This document shows positions 61,301 to 64,000 of a stretch of 64,000 nt of DNA, piece by piece; the first letter of the stretch is position 1, and the number at the start of each line of letters is the position of its first letter. The notes below the pieces were generated by a model, which did not search any database, was not told the origin of the DNA, and was given only the letters and a program-made list of their open reading frames with translations. Made by a program: the position numbers and the translations under genes. Origin of the DNA: JAPLST01 sp964397565 (lineage in GTDB: Bacteria > Auribacterota > UBA3054 > JAPLST01). Location of the stretch: assembly GCA_964397565.1 (NCBI GenBank), contig CAYNJC010000013.1, positions 1-64,000 on the forward strand, given 5' to 3'.

Positions 61301-62144
61301 TCATCGCTTGATTTGTTTGCGCAACTCAGAGCACGAAGAGCCGGTCTGGCAACGACCGGACGGCACGTTTGCCGGCATGTGGAGCAGTGTCCACAACCAT
61401 TTTGTGCCCTATGACGCGGCCTACGATGCCCGCCTTGATCGGGTGATTGTCACCGATCTGCCGGATGGTTACAGCCCCCAGTCGCGCATCGCGGTGCTGA
61501 CCCGCGACGGCCGCGCCGTCAACTTGTTTGGCAGCAACGGCACAGGCGACGGGCAGTTTGACACGCCGACCGGCGTTGCCGTGGACAGCCAGTCGCGCAT
61601 CCTGGTTGCCGACCGCAAGAACAATCGCGTGCAGGCCTTCAGCGCCAACGGCAATTTTATCACCAAGTACACCGGACTGAATGCACCGCAGGATGTGGAT
61701 GTGGATGGCAACGATTCCATTCTGGTGACGGACAGCGGCAATAAGCGCATCGTCGTGCTGCGCTGGTCGGGCACGACGCTGATCCTGGACCGCGTCATCA
61801 CCAATGCCAGCTTCGCCAATCCGGTAGCCGTCACCCACGGCGACAACAACGAGATGTTCGTTGCGGATGCGGGCTTAAGCGGCGTCCTTGGTTTCACGGC
61901 CGAGGGCGTCTGGGGCATCAATCTGTTTGCGCCGACGGATGGCAGCGGCAGCACGTTGCAGTACCCGCGCGGCTTGGCCTGCATGTCCAACAACACGCTG
62001 ATTGTCGGCGACAGTGGGCGGCGGCGGATCGTCGAGATCGCGGTCGGACCAATCCTCCCCGAGGCCGTGCTGGCGCCGACGGTTTGCCTCGCGCTGATCG
62101 CCCTCGGGCGCTATTCCAAACGCATTCCTCGTAACGCGCGCTAA
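58359..62144 (+). CDS. Large secreted protein: kelch-like, HExxH and NHL modules
   Basis: 1261 residues. A signal peptide (FVVCLGSLSMLAARA), then a kelch/galactose-oxidase-like propeller (about 20-320, MAAANSTAVYAVRGG style), a fibronectin-like domain (about 325-415), a zincin-like domain with HEVAHQLGLID (His665, Glu666, His669, Asp675), then NHL repeats (GQFDTPTGVAVDSQSRILVA) and a C-terminal hydrophobic tail PEAVLAPTVCLALIALG with basic end, PEP-CTERM-like. It is probably a surface-attached metallopeptidase or adhesin. Translationally coupled to the preceding beta-helix gene, so the two may work together. Confidence 0.75.
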   Translation: MKKRTWFVVCLGSLSMLAARADVWTPLADFPVAVYGNYAGACMAAANSTAVYAVRGGISDHGSYVYKYTPLGDTWTLIATTYHNAGQGTAMALHPNGMLYSISGGNQRWSGSINPTTNAIQNANALGADNSWPASTMGGGGMVIDRDGRYAYLSSGENAYGAGGSPPRSAFMRFDFSNAAWTTVATLLHPTNQLFIGGGIAFAANTVYLLHGTNGSGACPMFAYNQDSGEYAPRASLPEDGGEGLSLVYDGGAYLIVTPGGGSSTIWLYDLRSNSWQRSDDLPQPVGRGGGLAWDAQGQRLFLLCGDDTSAFFSRAWTPTPTDLLPPRAPLLLAPPAGEYLAYTQPTFTWLPAEERGGGAIAGYTIMLDSTAYATTGTNFTPAAPLSYGAHTWKVNARDSSALTSAWSEIRTVTISSTPLAPDFCCVCIERFPKCNRYQVQYAGTRPYLKAGTENDQRWPLPGEAVTYIGYLYNAGTSGGTCEFVWRTNGHEFSRGSVYLARDAFASNAIAFPWPAGAETYAGAFDISLQLNPTNAVPELSLTNNVISESSRALALSYFMAREYFDALAGKRNRWGTSNAVDWLRIQFEDMQKKFTQSAYLATPSGILERVRIDRVVVAPNAQIDALLNNDPYANLNDGRWQTTGTDPAGYATTFGTTVDYGLIHEVAHQLGLIDIYQYDVEGASTLVMRDGAPLLAEHIASQQGMMRNHGNVPFSEFSALALNSQLGRRRGYYGDFQFLIPRTNIIAVVDTQSNALAGATIECFRRGSDGYFSNAYCVATGTTDISGRLVLPASGGGYSTSNGYMLYPHPFNYLSVVGGNILLVKVSYAGASFYSWFECIAANIAFWRGQSNTAVHTVYAKLAADAAAHPAPINVRCRLTGATVTLSWSAPTPAPASYVVYGSGYQPYDAALSRIATATATATNVTFARGSWRFACVVAVHNDGVESAVTPLMYLPDLPAYSVSASFERYIAGMTLLPGNHRLICLRNSEHEEPVWQRPDGTFAGMWSSVHNHFVPYDAAYDARLDRVIVTDLPDGYSPQSRIAVLTRDGRAVNLFGSNGTGDGQFDTPTGVAVDSQSRILVADRKNNRVQAFSANGNFITKYTGLNAPQDVDVDGNDSILVTDSGNKRIVVLRWSGTTLILDRVITNASFANPVAVTHGDNNEMFVADAGLSGVLGFTAEGVWGINLFAPTDGSGSTLQYPRGLACMSNNTLIVGDSGRRRIVEIAVGPILPEAVLAPTVCLALIALGRYSKRIPRNAR

Positions 62145-62160
62145 GCTTCCGGGCGACGCC

Positions 62161-63444
62161 ATGGCAACCAATGTGATTGTCGCGCAATCCGGCGGACCAT
62201 CACCGGTGATCAATGCCTCGCTGCAGGGCGTGATTGAGACCTGCCGCGCCTATCCGGCCGCGTTTGGCACGGTGTTCGGCGCGTGGCATGGCATTGAAGG
62301 AGTCCTCAAAGAAGAATTGCTCGACTTGTCGACCCAGCCAGCGCGTGAGATCACGTTGCTGCGCAACACGCCCGCGGCCGGCGCGATCGGCACCTGCCGT
62401 TACAAGCTGCAACCACAGCACAGCGAGGATTTCGCCCGCGTCGTGGCAGTGTTCAAGGCCCACCGCATCGGCTTCTTCTTCTGCTGCGGCGGCAACGATT
62501 CGATGGACACGGCCAACAAAGTGGCCGCCATGGCGCGCACGCAGGGCCTCGATCTGGTCGCGGTCGGCGTGCCGAAAACCATCGACAACGATGTCGGCGA
62601 CAGCACCTTCACCTTGATTGACCACACGCCGGGCTACGGCAGCACGGCGCGCTATTGGGCGTACCTGGTGCAGAACGCAAACGAGGAGAATCGCGGCTCG
62701 TCGCCGGCCGATCCAGTCCTGGTCTTGCAGGCGATGGGCCGCGCGATCGGTTACATACCGGCGGCGGCGCGCCTGGCGGATGTGGCACGCCGGATGCCGC
62801 TGCAGATCTATCTGAGCGAAGCCGGCGTGACCCTCGCGCAACTGGGCGAAAATGTCGTGCGCCAGCTCGAACGCGACGGCCGCTGCATGGTGGTGGTCAG
62901 CGAGGGCTTTGACGTCGGCGCCATCGGCGCGGTCAAGGATGCCTTCGGCCACACGTCGTTCAGCGCCAGTCAAATGACGGTCGCACAAGTCGTTACAAAC
63001 TACTTGAACAGTTTGAAACTACCGGTGCCGGGCGCGGCGCGTTGCCAAGTGCCGGGCACGGATCAGCGCGCGATGTCCATCTATGCCTCCGACGTTGACC
63101 TGGATGAAGCGTACGCGGTCGGACGCAAGGCAGTCGAGATCGCCGTGCAGGACGGCAATGGTTGGATGGCCACTGTGCTGCGCGAGCCGGGCGCAGCCTA
63201 TCGTGTCCGTTATGATAAAGTACCGCTCAGCGCCGTCGCCAGCAGCGCACGCACCTTTCCCAAAGCATGGATTGCCGCGTGCGGCATGGATGTGACCGAC
63301 GACTTTGTGCGCTATGCGCAGCCGCTGCTGGGCCAGGGCTGGCCGGCGGTGCCACTGGAAAACGGCCTGCAGCGCTACGCCCGGCTCGACCTGCACTGCG
63401 TGGCCAAACGCCTGCCCGCGTATGTCGCGCAGGCGTATCGTTGA
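62161..63444 (+). CDS. Phosphofructokinase, PPi-dependent type likely
   Basis: 427 residues. SGGPSPVINAS (10-20), the GGND block (110-113, where ATP enzymes have GGDG and PPi enzymes GGDD) and PKTIDNDV (138-145) point to the PPi-PFK subgroup, while QAMGRAIGYIPAAA and GSTARY are general PFK motifs. It phosphorylates fructose-6-phosphate in glycolysis, reversibly if PPi-dependent. Asn in place of the second Asp makes the phosphoryl donor uncertain. 16 bp after the previous stop. Confidence 0.88.
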   Translation: MATNVIVAQSGGPSPVINASLQGVIETCRAYPAAFGTVFGAWHGIEGVLKEELLDLSTQPAREITLLRNTPAAGAIGTCRYKLQPQHSEDFARVVAVFKAHRIGFFFCCGGNDSMDTANKVAAMARTQGLDLVAVGVPKTIDNDVGDSTFTLIDHTPGYGSTARYWAYLVQNANEENRGSSPADPVLVLQAMGRAIGYIPAAARLADVARRMPLQIYLSEAGVTLAQLGENVVRQLERDGRCMVVVSEGFDVGAIGAVKDAFGHTSFSASQMTVAQVVTNYLNSLKLPVPGAARCQVPGTDQRAMSIYASDVDLDEAYAVGRKAVEIAVQDGNGWMATVLREPGAAYRVRYDKVPLSAVASSARTFPKAWIAACGMDVTDDFVRYAQPLLGQGWPAVPLENGLQRYARLDLHCVAKRLPAYVAQAYR

Positions 63445-63485
63445 AGAGGGGATTGCCATGGATTTCCTCGATTTTCGCAGTGCGA

Positions 63486-63514
63486 TTGACTTCATGACAT
63501 CTTTTCGCTATAAT
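63486..63514 (+). promoter_or_regulatory. rpsU promoter
   Basis: TTGACT (63486-63491), 17 bp spacer, TATAAT (63509-63514); the predicted start is near 63521. Confidence 0.88.
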
Positions 63515-63527
63515 ACCACAACATAGT

Positions 63528-63554
63528 GGGCACATGGTACTAGCCATTGTGCCC
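63528..63554 (+). promoter_or_regulatory. Hairpin in the rpsU leader
   Basis: GGGCACA with TGTGCCC plus TGG/CCA closing a 6-nt loop and a one-base bulge. It lies 22 bp before the AGGAG ribosome site and may tune rpsU translation; no T-tract follows. Confidence 0.5.
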
Positions 63555-63589
63555 GTCAGAACTTATAACGATTGCAGGAGTTAACCAGC

Positions 63590-63859
63590 GTGCTCACGGT
63601 TACGTTGCGCAAGAATGAGTCGGTTGACAAAGCCATCCGCCGTCTGAAAAAGAAGGTGGATCGCGAGGGCGTTTTAAAAATCGTGCGCCAGCACGCCTAT
63701 TACGAGAAGCCCAGCGAGAAGAAGCTGCGCAAACGGAAGGCGGCGCGGCGCACGGCAGCACGCATGATGCGGATTGCGGCGCGCACCCCCGCGCCGATCA
63801 TCCCGACGCCCGGCGCTCCGGCGCCAGACGGCACGGCCGCGCAGGCCGCCACCACTTGA
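63590..63859 (+). CDS. rpsU: 30S ribosomal protein S21, extended C-terminus
   Basis: 89 residues from GTG 63590 (AGGAG at 63576-63580). Core LTVTLRKNESVDKAIRRLKK and the RQHAYYEKPSEKKLRKRKAA block are standard. About 20 extra Pro/Ala-rich residues follow the usual end. GTG was chosen over TTG 63572 because the core starts there. Confidence 0.93.
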   Translation: MLTVTLRKNESVDKAIRRLKKKVDREGVLKIVRQHAYYEKPSEKKLRKRKAARRTAARMMRIAARTPAPIIPTPGAPAPDGTAAQAATT

Positions 63860-63895
63860 TCTAGGTTACCCTGACGCATGCGACGGAGGAGCTGT

Positions 63896-64000
63896 ATGGC
63901 ACGCCAGACCACCCGCGGTTTTACCTTGATGGAGCTGATGATCGTGATCTCGATCATCGGGATCTTGGCGGGCCTCAGTGTCGGCGTGATCGGGGTCGTC
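63896..64000 (+). CDS. Type IV pilin/pseudopilin-like protein, 3' end outside the window
   Basis: 35 residues visible: TRGFTLMELMIVISIIGILA is a class III (prepilin) signal with cleavage after Gly and Glu at +5, as in pilins and GspG/H pseudopilins. GGAGGA lies 6 bp upstream of the ATG. Which subfamily cannot be told from the visible part. Confidence 0.85.
   Translation, partial: MARQTTRGFTLMELMIVISIIGILAGLSVGVIGVV

Overview
The window looks like chromosomal DNA of a GC-rich bacterium of the PVC group, most likely Kiritimatiellota/Verrucomicrobiota-like. The evidence is four large secreted beta-helix or repeat proteins, at least three of them with PEP-CTERM-type tails, an SHD1-papain fusion protein, REP/RAYT arrays, and an ordinary bacterial core gene set (fusA, ispG, pyrE, argS, rpsO, pnp, dut, accA, uvrA, mreB, rpsU). 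The phylum is inferred from gene style, not from a marker comparison. Promoters read as TTGACW-N17-TATAMT/TATACT and are easy to see.

Layout. 1-1390: a RAYT transposase gene inside REP arrays. 1397-4425: tadA convergent with a fusA/MazG-like operon. 4531-10103: a housekeeping run (degenerate hydrolase, ispG, pyrE, argS, cobalamin adenosyltransferase, methyltransferase). 10107-10882: a second RAYT carrying its own REP inside the coding sequence. 10886-17250: a radical SAM protein, an IS256-type remnant and a 1547-residue PEP-CTERM protein with an internal 0.8 kb duplication. 17352-25139: a small surface-glycan cluster (membrane glycosyltransferase-like protein, methyltransferase, polysaccharide deacetylase, GT2), a papain-like protein and another PEP-CTERM protein. 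25362-30930: adenosine deaminase, uridine-kinase-like protein and an AlgI/AlgJ-like acetylation pair. 30949-33070: two secreted proteins, one with a caspase-like Cys/His pattern, between copies of a third REP family. 33143-55806: a long operon rpsO-pnp-dut-two paralogous secreted proteins-L,D-transpeptidase // accA-uvrA-mreB. 56026-63444: two more large secreted proteins and a phosphofructokinase. 63486-64000: rpsU and the start of a pilin-like gene.

The highlight is at 40532-51218: a 10,665 bp integrated element bounded by a perfect 22 bp direct repeat. It is inserted exactly into the TGATG stop/start overlap of the L,D-transpeptidase and accA genes, leaving both coding sequences intact but cutting the operon. 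It encodes a tyrosine integrase, HTH proteins, a DnaB-N/RepA-type ATPase, a single-strand-annealing-like protein, an HNH-like protein, a DNA methyltransferase and many small proteins, but no recognisable capsid, tail, portal or terminase, so it resembles a phage satellite or other minimal integrative element. Two almost identical promoters in it (upstream of the integrase and of the right-hand operon) each begin a 108-nt leader. The two leaders have largely different sequences but the same interlocked H-type pseudoknot with two hairpins, one capped by a GNRA tetraloop, ending just before the Shine-Dalgarno site. Every main helix covaries between the copies. I know of no described RNA class matching it; it is my candidate for the undescribed system. 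A consensus promoter near the right end points outward at accA and may repair expression of the interrupted operon.
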